A stretch of 64,000 nucleotides of DNA from an uncultured Bacteroidales bacterium. Lineage in GTDB: Bacteria; Bacteroidota; Bacteroidia; Bacteroidales; F082. Every line of letters starts with the position of its first letter. Within the stretch, counting starts at the first letter, position 1. Both the position numbers and the translations under genes were made by a program. Where the stretch lies: assembly GCA_900318465.1 (NCBI GenBank), contig ONKQ01000010.1, positions 1 to 64,000 on the forward strand, given 5' to 3'. Shown here piece after piece: positions 54,029 to 63,383 of this stretch. The notes under the pieces were generated by a model that saw nothing but the letters and a program-made list of their open reading frames with translations, had not been told where the DNA came from and made no database searches.

Positions 54029-55603
54029 TTATCGAATCACTTTGGCCGAGAAGGCCTGCCCTCCTCCTTGAACCACAAGGAGATAAGTACCTTTTACCAA
54101 CGGCCCAAACAATTCTCCCAAGGCAATGCGGTTGAGTCCTACATGGGAAAAACCTAAGTTTTTGTCAACCAATAGTTTCCCGTCAATCGAATACACTTTT
54201 GCCATGGCATAGCCTGCCTTGTTGAACTCGATTTCCGCATAGCTTGCCTCAGATATCGGATTGCCAACAATGCACATCTGTGGCCTTTCGTGTTCCATTT
54301 CGTTTATGCCAAAAGCGGAATATTCGTAAGCACCTATATCTATGCGGTCGCCGCAAACGCGCCAATTTCCATCGAGGTCAAGACCCTCTGTTTCAAAAGT
54401 ATAGCCAGCATTGATGCAAGGACTGTTGGCACTTAGATGGAAATTATCGTGCTCGGAATCAACGAAAAGCGGGTCTTCATCGAGGCAATCCTCGTAGATG
54501 GAAATGACTTCATTGTTGGAGATGTTCTCAAGGCCATATTGTACCAAACAGTTATAAAAACTAGGCTGATAGCCCTCGAAAGTCCAGGTCCACATCTGCA
54601 CGGGCTTTTCAGACGTACTTTCGTTGGTGTTGCCATAAACGATGCAATTCCACAACACGGGCGAGCTGTTTTGGTAGAAGAAGATACCACCACAGTTTAC
54701 GCCTATGGAGTGATTGTTCACCACGGTAAGATTACTGATTAAGGGCGACGAGTCGCTGATGGCCAATCCACCGCCAAAGTGCCCTGAAATGTTATTGGCA
54801 AAGAGGCTGTTGGTGATGCGACATTCCAAATCGTTGCTTCGGATAAGATAGAGACCACCTCCGTTGATGCCGTAGTTGTATTCAAACTTGCAGCGATCAA
54901 TGTTCGCCGCGCAGCTATCAAGGCTTAAAGCTCCTCCGATGGCTCCTTGACCATTGTTATGGCTGAAATCAGTAGTGGTGATGTCCACCTCGCATTTCAG
55001 GAAACGCAAGGCACCGCCATACATAAAGTAGATAGTATCTATTTCGCTATATGTCAAGTTATTGTACACATCACAATCATGCATCACCACTTTAGAGTTT
55101 TCTGCATTCAAGGCACCGCCGTGTTCGCGTGAGAAATTGCAATTGAGCGTACTGTTGCCGATTTCCACATCATAGCAACCAAAGATGCGCAGGGCACCGC
55201 CGTCTTGGTCGGCATCACGTGCCGCCTTGCCATACTGGAAACGGCAGTAATCGAACCGTGAGGCTTTGGCTTTTTCGAGCCAGATGCCATTCCAACCTCC
55301 GCGACCATTGTTAAAGACGTAAAAACCCGTGGTGTCGGCCACAGTGAAAGTGATGGAATCAGCGGCAGTGCCAAGGGCGTTAAAAGTAGCCCCCTCCCCT
55401 ACCTTGATGCCATAATATCCTCGGAAAAGCACCGTAGTACCGGCAGTAATGCGAAGAGAGTCTTCAACGCTCACATCGCCTACAACAAACACCGTATCGG
55501 CTTCCCATGTGCCTGATTGATAGCCGACTACTTCTATGTTCTGGGCGTGTGCAATTATTACATTAAACGCCAAAATTGCCAAAGTGATGAGTTGTTTTTT
55601 CAT
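54029..55603 (-). CDS. T9SS-secreted parallel beta-helix protein
   Basis: 524 residues with signal peptide 'MKKQLITLAILAFNVIIAHA'. Right-handed beta-helix repeats span about 40-420 ('GGALNAENSKVVMHDCDVYNN', given by the cores 'GGALNAENSKVVMHDC' and 'GGALSLDSCAANIDRC'). A choice-of-anchor style 'SPCINAGY' and 'DIGAYEYSAFG' follow. A T9SS sorting domain ends 'GTYLLVVQGGGQAFSAKVIR'. It is probably surface-bound or released; some such helices bind or cut polysaccharides, but no catalytic site is evident. ATG at 55603 starts the signal peptide. Confidence 0.87.
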   Translation of the reverse strand: MKKQLITLAILAFNVIIAHAQNIEVVGYQSGTWEADTVFVVGDVSVEDSLRITAGTTVLFRGYYGIKVGEGATFNALGTAADSITFTVADTTGFYVFNNGRGGWNGIWLEKAKASRFDYCRFQYGKAARDADQDGGALRIFGCYDVEIGNSTLNCNFSREHGGALNAENSKVVMHDCDVYNNLTYSEIDTIYFMYGGALRFLKCEVDITTTDFSHNNGQGAIGGALSLDSCAANIDRCKFEYNYGINGGGLYLIRSNDLECRITNSLFANNISGHFGGGLAISDSSPLISNLTVVNNHSIGVNCGGIFFYQNSSPVLWNCIVYGNTNESTSEKPVQMWTWTFEGYQPSFYNCLVQYGLENISNNEVISIYEDCLDEDPLFVDSEHDNFHLSANSPCINAGYTFETEGLDLDGNWRVCGDRIDIGAYEYSAFGINEMEHERPQMCIVGNPISEASYAEIEFNKAGYAMAKVYSIDGKLLVDKNLGFSHVGLNRIALGELFGPLVKGTYLLVVQGGGQAFSAKVIR

Positions 55604-55674
55604 AATCGATAGTTTTGAAATAATTCCGCGTTCCGCAGTCTCGCGTCTCTTATTATAATTAATTAAAGGTATAT

Positions 55675-57453
55675 TCAAAATTGCTCTGCAAACTTGATGT
55701 CCTTCACATTGAGTTGCAGGGTGGTTTTGCCTTGCCAGGTATTGTATTCGAGATGATAGCAAATACTGAATGGCTCGCCTGAGTGTACACGGTCGATAAG
55801 GTCGCCTTTTTGGAATGCGATGCCACTGAATGGAGCAATATTGGTTTCTTGGTCGCCATCCTGCATCACAGTGAGTTTCAAATGCTTATGTGCACCAACA
55901 GCCCTTGAGCCACCGGCATCACGCACGTTGTCGGTCCAGAAAACGGGCGACATGTTGCCTGGTCCGAAAGGCGCAAATTGGTTGAGGATGCGCATGAACT
56001 TTGACGTAATATCGCAGAAATTAATCTTCATGTCGACCTCCAACTCCGGCACAAAGTCTTCCTCCACAAGATGCTTGCTGACGTATTCCTCGAAACGACG
56101 ACGAAACTCAGGCAGGTGCTCTTCCTTCATCGAGAGGCCAGCGGCATATTTGTGTCCTCCAAAGTGTTCAAGCAGGTCGGAGCAGTTATCGATGGCATCA
56201 TAAATGTCGAAACTCTTGATGGAACGGGCCGATCCGGTGATAAGTCCATTGGCACGAGTCAGCACTATGGTGGGACGGTAGTAATAATCGGTGAGGCGAG
56301 AGGCCACGATACCGATGACACCACGATGCCAGTTTTCGTTGAAGACCACCGTACTCTTGGCATCTTTCAATTCCTGATCGTCGGCAATCATGCCAAGGGC
56401 TTCTTCAGTGATACGGTTGTCGAACTCGCGCCGCATATCGTTGAGGTCGTTGATGGAATTGGCCAGTTTTGCGGCATGGTCTGGCTTGTCGGCAATGAGC
56501 AGACGCACCGAGTCAGAGGCCTTATCGATTCGCCCGGCAGCATTAATACGCGGCCCTATAAGGAACACCAAGTCGCTGACTGTCAATTCGCGAGTCAAAA
56601 CATTATCGTTCTCGTCAATTTCGTCTTCGTCGCGACGCACAATGTTGGCATGTTGCAAAATGGCTTCGATGCCCGGACGGGGGTTTTTATTGAGTCGTTT
56701 CAGGCCAAAATAGGTCAACACTCGGTTCTCGCCTGTGATGGGCACAATGTCGGCAGCGATACTCACAGCAAGAAGGTCGAGCAGGTCGTAAACTTGCTCA
56801 ATGGTTCCCAAACCCCTCATCGACAAAGCGGTGATCAGTTTGAAGCCCACGCCACACCCTGAAAGCTCATCGTAAGGATAGTGGCAATCAGGACGTTTGG
56901 CATCAAGCACGGCAACGGCATTGGGAATGACATCGCCCGCACGGTGGTGGTCACAAATAATGAAATCGACACCCCGCTCATTGGCATACTCAATGCGCTC
57001 CACCGCCTTTATACCACAATCGAGGGCAATGACAAGCTTGAAGCCGTGCGCAGCAGCATAATCAATGCCTTTGTGCGAAATGCCATACCCTTCCTCGTAA
57101 CGGTCAGGGATATAGAACTCTATCTTCTTCTTCTTGAAAAACGGTTTGAGATAGGTGTAAACCAAAGCCACGGCAGTGGTCCCGTCCACGTCATAGTCGC
57201 CGTAGACCAAGAGTTTTTCACCGTTATTGATGGCTTGCAACACACGATCGACAGCACGGTCCATGTCCTTCATTAGGAAAGGATCGTGAAGCTGCGAAAG
57301 GTCGGGGCGGAAGAAGGTTTTGGCCTCCTCAAAAGTGGTAATTCCGCGTTGCACAAGCAATGTGGCAAGGTTCTTGTCGATACCAAGATCCTTGGATAAT
57401 TCCACAACTTTCTGATTGTCAACTTCTTTATTTAGAATCCACTTCGTTTCCAT
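55675..57453 (-). CDS. recJ: Single-stranded-DNA-specific 5'-3' exonuclease
   Basis: RecJ degrades single-stranded DNA in recombination and mismatch repair. DHH motifs are visible: 'YGDYDVDGTTAVAL', 'ALDCGIKA', 'IICDHHRAGD' and 'DELSGCGVGFKL'. DHHA1 features 'NENWHRGVIGIVASRL' and 'HFGGHKYAAGLSM' and a C-terminal OB-like domain follow. The length of 592 is normal. It lies 71 bases upstream of the beta-helix gene on the same strand. Confidence 0.95.
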   Translation of the reverse strand: METKWILNKEVDNQKVVELSKDLGIDKNLATLLVQRGITTFEEAKTFFRPDLSQLHDPFLMKDMDRAVDRVLQAINNGEKLLVYGDYDVDGTTAVALVYTYLKPFFKKKKIEFYIPDRYEEGYGISHKGIDYAAAHGFKLVIALDCGIKAVERIEYANERGVDFIICDHHRAGDVIPNAVAVLDAKRPDCHYPYDELSGCGVGFKLITALSMRGLGTIEQVYDLLDLLAVSIAADIVPITGENRVLTYFGLKRLNKNPRPGIEAILQHANIVRRDEDEIDENDNVLTRELTVSDLVFLIGPRINAAGRIDKASDSVRLLIADKPDHAAKLANSINDLNDMRREFDNRITEEALGMIADDQELKDAKSTVVFNENWHRGVIGIVASRLTDYYYRPTIVLTRANGLITGSARSIKSFDIYDAIDNCSDLLEHFGGHKYAAGLSMKEEHLPEFRRRFEEYVSKHLVEEDFVPELEVDMKINFCDITSKFMRILNQFAPFGPGNMSPVFWTDNVRDAGGSRAVGAHKHLKLTVMQDGDQETNIAPFSGIAFQKGDLIDRVHSGEPFSICYHLEYNTWQGKTTLQLNVKDIKFAEQF

Positions 57454-57602
57454 CCGCTAATTTTGAACTTGTAAAAATAAAGAATTTTCCAATGCATTCA
57501 ACCGAAAAACGAAAATAAAATTCGTTTACGTTCTTATTTCATTCATTTACAAATAATTAGTTTTAAATTCATCAGTTTTTTCCATTGTCTTGTTTTTTCG
57601 CT

Positions 57603-57610
57603 TACCTTTG
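57603..57610 (+). promoter_or_regulatory. -7 box of the YjbH-like operon
   Basis: TACCTTTG matches TAnnTTTG and lies 13 bases before ATG 57624. This supports a start at 57624 or 57633 rather than further upstream. Confidence 0.5.
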
Positions 57611-57623
57611 CAGCCGAAAATTA

Positions 57624-58541
57624 ATGATTGCCATGTATCGACACAATTCAATTCGTCTTGGTTTCATCGCTGCCGTGTTCCTTGCCTTGTTTCTAAGGGC
57701 AGGCCAGCCAAAAGCAATAGGACAAACTTCATCCCCCGGAATAGATATCTTTTCGGGCTTAGACTTCAACTTCAAGGATATGGATTTCGAGACCCAGTAT
57801 AAATTCTTGATTCGCCTAACCCCTGGCTTCAAGTGGAATATGGGGAATCATTGGCAATTTGCGGGACAATTGCAGATCCCAATTGTAAACCAATATGGCA
57901 TCGATTACAGTTTTGTCGAACTGAGAGCATTCAATGTCAGCAAAGAGTTCAACATCAAGAGTTTGTACCTCAAGGCTTCGTTGGGTGCCTTCAGTCAAAA
58001 TCGTTATGGCTTGGACTTGAAGGCATTCCTGCCAGTGTGCGACTGGTTCGCTTTTGAAGGCCAAGCGGGATATGTCGGCTCGGTTTTCCTGTTTCCTTAT
58101 TGGGAAATCGTAGCGCCCAACCGATTTGTGGGAACCATCGGAGGCGACATCTATCTGCCGCGTTGGAATACCCAGTTTCGGGGCGTTGTTGGCAAGTATT
58201 TGTACGACGACATTGGCGTTGAGGGTGAGGCCATGCGCCATTTCAACCACACCACCATTTCGGTGTATGCCCGATGGAGCAACAAGTTCAGTTTCGACGG
58301 AGGTTTCAAGGTCGTCATCATGCTTCCACCCTATCGGCGCACCCACAGGGCAGTGAACATCCGACCAGCCTCCAACTTCCGCATGGCCTATACGGTGATG
58401 TACAGGCAATTAAACAACAGGATGTACTTTACTGACCCCGAACAAAACGAGCGCGACGGATGGTTCAGTCGCGACCTTCTGCATTGGGGCAGCCACAACA
58501 TGGAACCCGATTTCATCATTAAAGAAAAGACGAAGAAATGA
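57624..58541 (+). CDS. Outer-membrane beta-barrel protein of YjbH-like operon
   Basis: About 305 residues with a signal peptide ending near 'AGQPKAIGQ' and regular amphipathic strands ('FDFNFKDMDFETQYKFLIRL'-type, 'NHWQFAGQLQIPIV', 'SLYLKASLGAFSQNRYGLDL'). It looks like an outer-membrane barrel. It overlaps the next gene, a YjbH-like protein, by ATGA, so the two probably form one assembly. ATG at 57624 and 57633 are both possible. No exact family is recognised. Confidence 0.75.
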   Translation: MIAMYRHNSIRLGFIAAVFLALFLRAGQPKAIGQTSSPGIDIFSGLDFNFKDMDFETQYKFLIRLTPGFKWNMGNHWQFAGQLQIPIVNQYGIDYSFVELRAFNVSKEFNIKSLYLKASLGAFSQNRYGLDLKAFLPVCDWFAFEGQAGYVGSVFLFPYWEIVAPNRFVGTIGGDIYLPRWNTQFRGVVGKYLYDDIGVEGEAMRHFNHTTISVYARWSNKFSFDGGFKVVIMLPPYRRTHRAVNIRPASNFRMAYTVMYRQLNNRMYFTDPEQNERDGWFSRDLLHWGSHNMEPDFIIKEKTKK

Positions 58542-59305
58542 AACACCTTTATATAATAGCAGCATTAATGCTTTTGTGGTGGTTGCCACAAACAGTTCAA
58601 GCCCAACAGTATACGGGCATTTCGGGGCTTGTTCATATTCCCTCAGCCGAAATGAACCACGAGGGCGACGCCTTCATAGGTGCGCACTTCCTCAACAAGG
58701 CCATGACACCCGACATAGGCTTTCTCTATCAGGGTGAAAAATACCACACTTTTGACTACTATGTCTCTCTGACACCATTCAGTTGGCTGGAAATGAGTTA
58801 TGTATGCACCGAACGTATCTACCGCAAGGACGCACAAGGAAACATCGTCAACTGGAGCAAAGACCGTTATGCTTCGGTAAAGATTCGGCCTTTGAAGGAA
58901 GGCAAATACCATCCCGCCGTGGCCATCGGATGCAACGATGTTTGGACTTCCGCCTTTTTCCCCGACCAACACGAAGTGCAGCTTTATTTCCAGAATTTTT
59001 ACATTGCGGCCACCAAGCATTTCGAGTTCAAGGGCAACGAGTTGGGCTTGACACTTGCCTACCGCCATTTTTACAGAGATTACAATTCCAAATGGAACGG
59101 CATAGTGGGCGGCATCACCTTCAGGCCATCGTTTTTCCCGCAATGGAGGTTGATGGCCGAGTACACAGGCAATGATTTCATTCTTGGTACCGATATGTTG
59201 CTTTGGCAACATCTGCGTTTGCAAGCCAGTGTGAAGGATTTCAAGCACTTCTATGGAGGGGTATGCCTGCAATTCAACCTGCTCGGAGATAAATATCTGT
59301 ATTAA
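58538..59305 (+). CDS. YjbH-like outer-membrane protein
   Basis: 255 residues with signal peptide (about 1-22). The start of the mature part, 'GISGLVHIPSAEMNHEGDAFIGAHFLNK', resembles the YjbH/YbjH exopolysaccharide proteins, which begin with a similar 'GL-x-IPTA' segment and form barrels. 'FEFKGNELGLTLAYRHF' and 'WRLMAEYTGNDFILGTDM' are typical strands. Export of a surface polysaccharide is the usual suggestion for the family and is inferred here. Confidence 0.75.
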   Translation: MKHLYIIAALMLLWWLPQTVQAQQYTGISGLVHIPSAEMNHEGDAFIGAHFLNKAMTPDIGFLYQGEKYHTFDYYVSLTPFSWLEMSYVCTERIYRKDAQGNIVNWSKDRYASVKIRPLKEGKYHPAVAIGCNDVWTSAFFPDQHEVQLYFQNFYIAATKHFEFKGNELGLTLAYRHFYRDYNSKWNGIVGGITFRPSFFPQWRLMAEYTGNDFILGTDMLLWQHLRLQASVKDFKHFYGGVCLQFNLLGDKYLY

Positions 59306-59351
59306 TTTGAGAAAAAACAGAAAAAATTGTTGCAGGCATGAAAAATATCCT

Positions 59352-59389
59352 TAATTTTGCGGCGTGAATTAATGTACAACAAATGTACA
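59352..59389 (+). promoter_or_regulatory. Promoter of the Cys/His-rich lipoprotein gene
   Basis: TAATTTTG (59352-59359) with TTG 19 bases upstream. The leader then carries the palindrome TGTACA twice, at 59373-59378 and 59384-59389, eleven bases (one helical turn) apart. This may be an operator. Confidence 0.45.
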
Positions 59390-59431
59390 GTAACTGAATT
59401 TGAGTATTATAATATTAAAAACATTACAACT

Positions 59432-59851
59432 ATGAAGAAATTTATTATGACTTTTTTAGTGGCCAGCCTGATGATTACATCGGTTTTGAGCCTCAATTCG
59501 TGCAAAAAGACAGACACGGATGCAAGTGCAGGTATGAAAGATTGGGTTCCTACCGTTTACGATGTTATTACTCCTGAAAACAATACAAGGCAAGGAGATC
59601 CTTTTATTATTTGTTATTATTGCAATGATACCCTTTGGAGATGCGATCACGAACTTAATTTAGAAAACGGAGCGTTGTATTGTGCAATTCATTCACATGT
59701 TGAATTCTTTAATGCTACTGATGATTGTACTGCTCCAAATCAAATAACGGGTTGCGAGTATAACGGAGTTCGTTGTCATTATCATATCTTGACCTATACT
59801 CCTAAGTATTATCATCATAGTTGGCATGTCGGTGGTGGTGTTTGCCCGTAA
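59432..59851 (+). CDS. Cys/His-rich small lipoprotein of unknown family
   Basis: 139 residues. A signal peptide with lipobox 'SLNSC' is followed by a short spacer. The mature part contains a CxxC pair ('CYYC'), six further Cys and many His: 'LWRCDHEL', 'LYCAIHSHVEF', 'DDCTAPN', 'GCEYNGVRCHYH', 'YHHSWHVGGGVCP'. The spacing suggests disulfides and/or bound metal. I do not recognise the family. It stands alone with its own promoter and a strong terminator, so it is an expressed single-gene unit. Confidence 0.75.
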   Translation: MKKFIMTFLVASLMITSVLSLNSCKKTDTDASAGMKDWVPTVYDVITPENNTRQGDPFIICYYCNDTLWRCDHELNLENGALYCAIHSHVEFFNATDDCTAPNQITGCEYNGVRCHYHILTYTPKYYHHSWHVGGGVCP

Positions 59852-59876
59852 TTCAATACTAAATATAGAGAATTAA

Positions 59877-59910
59877 AAAAACGAGGACAGTTTTTGCTGT
59901 CCTCGTTTTT
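59877..59910 (+). terminator. Intrinsic terminator after the lipoprotein gene
   Basis: A perfect 14-bp inverted repeat (AAAAACGAGGACAG and its complement) around a six-base loop, ending in a run of T, 26 bases after the stop at 59851. This is a classical terminator. Confidence 0.9.
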
Positions 59911-60005
59911 GTTGAAATTTTGTTCAAAAAAAATGTTCCAAACTCTTGCGCCGTTTCCTTTTTTTTGGTAATGTTGCAAATTAAAATCTTTCAAATTTTA
60001 GTCCA

Positions 60006-61523
60006 TTGAAGAAAATTAAAACAGCTTTAATATCAGTATTTTACAAGACTGGGATTGACCGCATTGTCAGCTTGCTGAAGCAAAACGATGTGCAAATTTA
60101 CTCGACTGGCGGCACATACGATTATATCCGCGCCATCGACCCCACGGTGAAGACCGTCGAATCGCTTACGGGCTACCCATCCATCCTCGGTGGGCGAGTC
60201 AAGACACTACATCCCAAAGTGTTTGGCGGCATTCTGGGACGCACCCAACTTGAGTCGGACCAACGCGAGATGCAGCAATACGACATTCCGCCCTTTGATT
60301 TGGTGATTGTAGACCTCTACCCTTTCGAGGAAACCGTGGCCAACACCGATGACGCTTCAGCCATCATCGAGAAAATCGACATCGGAGGCATTTCTCTCAT
60401 TCGCGCGGGTGCCAAGAATTTCAACGACGTGCTGATTGTGCCTTCACAAAAATACTACAGCGAACTCATCCAACTGCTTGAAAAACAAAACGGTGAAACC
60501 TCGTTGGACGACCGTCGGCGTTTCGCCATGTATGCCTTTGGTGTCAGTTCGCACTACGATAGTGCCATTTACAATTGGTTTGCAAAAGATGAGGATAATA
60601 AAGCCATGCGCCTTGGAGAAGACCAAGCCTTTGCCCTGCGCTACGGCGAGAATCCCCACCAACGCGGCACATTCTACGGCGACTTGGATGCAATGTTTGA
60701 CAAATTGCATGGCAAAGAGCTGTCGTACAACAACCTGCTCGACCTTGATGCAGGCCTCAACCTCATCCGCGAATTTGACGAGCCTACCTTCGCCATCCTC
60801 AAGCACAACAACCCTTGCGGATTGGCCTGCCGTGCTACCGTGAAAGAGGCTTATATTGCCGCCCTTGCTGGCGACCCCGTGTCGGCATTCGGTGGAGTTT
60901 TGGTTTGCAACCGTCCCATCGACCTTGAGGCTGCTGAAGAAATCAACAAACTCTTCATCGAAGTCATTGTGGCACCTAATTATGAAGACGGCGTACTCGA
61001 CTTGCTCTTCTCGAAAAAGAACCGTGTCGTGCTTCGCTTGAAGTCTGACCCCTATAAACCACAGACGGTGAAGACCGCACTAAACGGCTACCTCATGCAA
61101 GACCGCGACCTTCACACCGAAACAGCCGCCGACTTCAGAGTGATCACTGAAAAAGCACCTTCTGAGTCTGAAATCAATGATATGGTTTTTGCCAACAAAA
61201 TTGTGAAGCACAGCCGCTCCAATGCCATCGTTCTCGCCAAAGGCAAACAGCTTTATGCATCGGGCATCGGGCAGACTTCGCGAGTGGATGCCTTGCGTCA
61301 AGCCATAGAAAAAGCCAAGACCTTCAACTTCGACTTGAAGGGGGCGGTTTTGGCCTCCGACGCCTTCTTCCCTTTCAGCGACTGCGTGGAGTTGGCTCAT
61401 GAAGCAGGTATCACGGCTATCGTGCAACCTGGTGGCTCAGTGCGCGACCAAGAGTCCATCGACAGCTGCAACAAGCATGAAATCAGCATGGTATTCACTG
61501 GATTTAGACATTTTAGACATTAA
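60006..61523 (+). CDS. purH: Bifunctional AICAR formyltransferase / IMP cyclohydrolase
   Basis: It catalyses the last two steps of IMP synthesis. The MGS-like cyclohydrolase domain is at 1-150 ('ALISVFYKTGIDRIV', 'STGGTYDYIR', 'GGRVKTLHPKVFGGIL', 'VDLYPFEETVA', 'IDIGGISLIRAGAKN'). The transformylase domain has 'LRYGENPHQRGTFYG', 'FAILKHNNPCGLA', 'DPVSAFGGVL' and 'SDAFFPFSDCVE'. The start codon is TTG at 60006, since no ATG occurs after the in-frame TAA at 59982-59984. The length of 505 is normal. mreB follows after 18 bases. Confidence 0.95.
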   Translation: MKKIKTALISVFYKTGIDRIVSLLKQNDVQIYSTGGTYDYIRAIDPTVKTVESLTGYPSILGGRVKTLHPKVFGGILGRTQLESDQREMQQYDIPPFDLVIVDLYPFEETVANTDDASAIIEKIDIGGISLIRAGAKNFNDVLIVPSQKYYSELIQLLEKQNGETSLDDRRRFAMYAFGVSSHYDSAIYNWFAKDEDNKAMRLGEDQAFALRYGENPHQRGTFYGDLDAMFDKLHGKELSYNNLLDLDAGLNLIREFDEPTFAILKHNNPCGLACRATVKEAYIAALAGDPVSAFGGVLVCNRPIDLEAAEEINKLFIEVIVAPNYEDGVLDLLFSKKNRVVLRLKSDPYKPQTVKTALNGYLMQDRDLHTETAADFRVITEKAPSESEINDMVFANKIVKHSRSNAIVLAKGKQLYASGIGQTSRVDALRQAIEKAKTFNFDLKGAVLASDAFFPFSDCVELAHEAGITAIVQPGGSVRDQESIDSCNKHEISMVFTGFRHFRH

Positions 61524-61541
61524 CATAAAAACAACACACCC

Positions 61542-62564
61542 ATGGGACTATTCAAATTCCTCAACAAAGAAATCGCTATTGACCTTGGTACGGCCAATAC
61601 CATTATCATATATAACGACAAAGTGGTCGTCGATGAGCCTTCAATTGTGGCTATGCAACGCGACACCAAGAAAATCATCGCCGTCGGCAAACGAGCCATG
61701 ATGATGCATGGAAAAACCCACGACAACATCAAGACCATCAGACCTTTGCGCGACGGTGTCATCGCCGACTTCCAAGCCGCCGAATACATGATGCGCGAGA
61801 TGATCAAGATGATCCAATTCAAGAATACCATTTTTCCGCCCAGCCTCAAGATGGTCATCTGCATCCCTTCGGGCATCACCGAGGTGGAGGAACGCGCTGT
61901 GAAAGACTCGGCTGAGCAAGCCGGCGCCAAAGAGGTGCGACTCATCCATGAGCCTATGGCAGCGGCCATCGGTATCGGCATCGACGTGCTTGAGCCAACG
62001 GGCAACATGATTATCGACATCGGTGGCGGTACCTCCGAAATCGCCGTCATCGCTTTGGGTGGCATCGTCAACAACAAGTCCATCCGCATTGCTGGTGACG
62101 ACTTCACTGCCGACATTGAAGAATACATGCGCAAGCAACACAACATCATCGTAGGCGAGCGCACCGCTGAACGCATCAAGATTGAAGTTGGTTCAGCCAT
62201 TACCCAATTGGACAATCCGCCCGATGACTACGCCGTGCAAGGCCGAGACATGCTGACGGGTATCCCGAAGGAAATCAAGGTGAACTACGCCGAAATCGCC
62301 CACTGCTTAGACAAGAGCGTGATGAAGATTGAGACCGCAGTGCTCAACGCCCTTGAACAGACCCCGCCTGAGCTGTCAGCCGACATCTATCGCACAGGCA
62401 TCTACCTTACCGGCGGTGGTGCCTTGTTGCGCGGTTTGGACAGACGTCTCAATGCCAAAACAAAGCTGCCCATCCATGTGGCCGACGACCCGTTGCGCGC
62501 CGTGGCCCGTGGCACCGGTATCGCACTGAAGAACTTCGACAGGTTTACCTTCCTTATCAAGTAA
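61542..62564 (+). CDS. mreB: Rod-shape-determining actin homologue
   Basis: MreB polymerises under the membrane and positions cell-wall synthesis. It has 'IAIDLGTANTIIIYND' (phosphate 1), 'MIIDIGGGTSEIAVI' (phosphate 2) and 'IYLTGGGALLRGLDRRL' (adenosine site), 340 residues in all. It is first of mreBCD and lies 18 bases behind purH, so it may share that transcript. Confidence 0.96.
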   Translation: MGLFKFLNKEIAIDLGTANTIIIYNDKVVVDEPSIVAMQRDTKKIIAVGKRAMMMHGKTHDNIKTIRPLRDGVIADFQAAEYMMREMIKMIQFKNTIFPPSLKMVICIPSGITEVEERAVKDSAEQAGAKEVRLIHEPMAAAIGIGIDVLEPTGNMIIDIGGGTSEIAVIALGGIVNNKSIRIAGDDFTADIEEYMRKQHNIIVGERTAERIKIEVGSAITQLDNPPDDYAVQGRDMLTGIPKEIKVNYAEIAHCLDKSVMKIETAVLNALEQTPPELSADIYRTGIYLTGGGALLRGLDRRLNAKTKLPIHVADDPLRAVARGTGIALKNFDRFTFLIK

Positions 62565-62567
62565 GGC

Positions 62568-63383
62568 ATGTACAACCTGTGGCGTTTCATACTGAAACAT
62601 CACTTCGTCATCTTGTTTATCCTGCTCGAAGTGATTTCAATCTTGTTGCTCGCCCGCAGCCAAAACTTTCATCGCAACCGTGTGGTCAATACTACCAACG
62701 ATGCGGTGGGACAAGTGTATGAGTGGAGCAGCGAGGTGGGTAATTATTTTCGCCTGAACAAGACTAACCAAGATCTTGCCGAAGAAAACGCCTGGCTGAG
62801 ACAACAGTTAGCCATGACCACCGACACGACCCGCAGCTTTTTCGACATTGAGGGGCGCGACACCATCTACGAGTACATTCCCGCCCAAGTCGTCAACAAC
62901 AGCATCGGGCAGGCCAACAACTATATCATCATCAACAAGGGAAGAGCCGATGGCATAGAGCGCGACATGGGTGTCATCTCATCCGATGGCATCGTTGGCG
63001 TGGTGGCCGATGTGAGCCGTCACTATGCCTCCATTCTCAGCCTGCTCCACAGCCACTCCGTTGTGGGCGTGAGGTTCAAAAACAACCAGGAACTTGGCAG
63101 CCTGAAATGGGGCAACAACAACTACCGTTACGGCATCGTGGAAGATATACCTGCCCATGTGGTGCTTCAAGAAGGCGACACCGTGCTCACCAGCTCCTAT
63201 TCCTTCATTTTCCCCGAAGACCTCATGGTTGGCACAGTGGAAGAAAGTCGCCCCATCTCAAGCGGAGCACTCAATACGGCCAAGATACGTTTCGCCACCG
63301 ATTTCGCCACTTTGCGTTATGTCTACGTCATCCACAACCTGCACAAGCCCGAGCTTGACTCTCTCAAAGCCAATTTCCAATGA
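62568..63383 (+). CDS. mreC: Rod-shape-determining protein MreC
   Basis: 271 residues with one N-terminal membrane segment ('HHFVILFILLEVISILLLA'), a coiled coil ('LNKTNQDLAEENAWLRQQLA') and the MreC beta-domain ('AQVVNNSIGQANNYIIINKG', 'GIERDMGVISSDGIVGVV', 'EGDTVLTSSYSFIFPEDLMVG'). It links MreB to the extracytoplasmic wall enzymes. It starts three bases after mreB and overlaps mreD by four. Confidence 0.93.
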   Translation: MYNLWRFILKHHFVILFILLEVISILLLARSQNFHRNRVVNTTNDAVGQVYEWSSEVGNYFRLNKTNQDLAEENAWLRQQLAMTTDTTRSFFDIEGRDTIYEYIPAQVVNNSIGQANNYIIINKGRADGIERDMGVISSDGIVGVVADVSRHYASILSLLHSHSVVGVRFKNNQELGSLKWGNNNYRYGIVEDIPAHVVLQEGDTVLTSSYSFIFPEDLMVGTVEESRPISSGALNTAKIRFATDFATLRYVYVIHNLHKPELDSLKANFQ

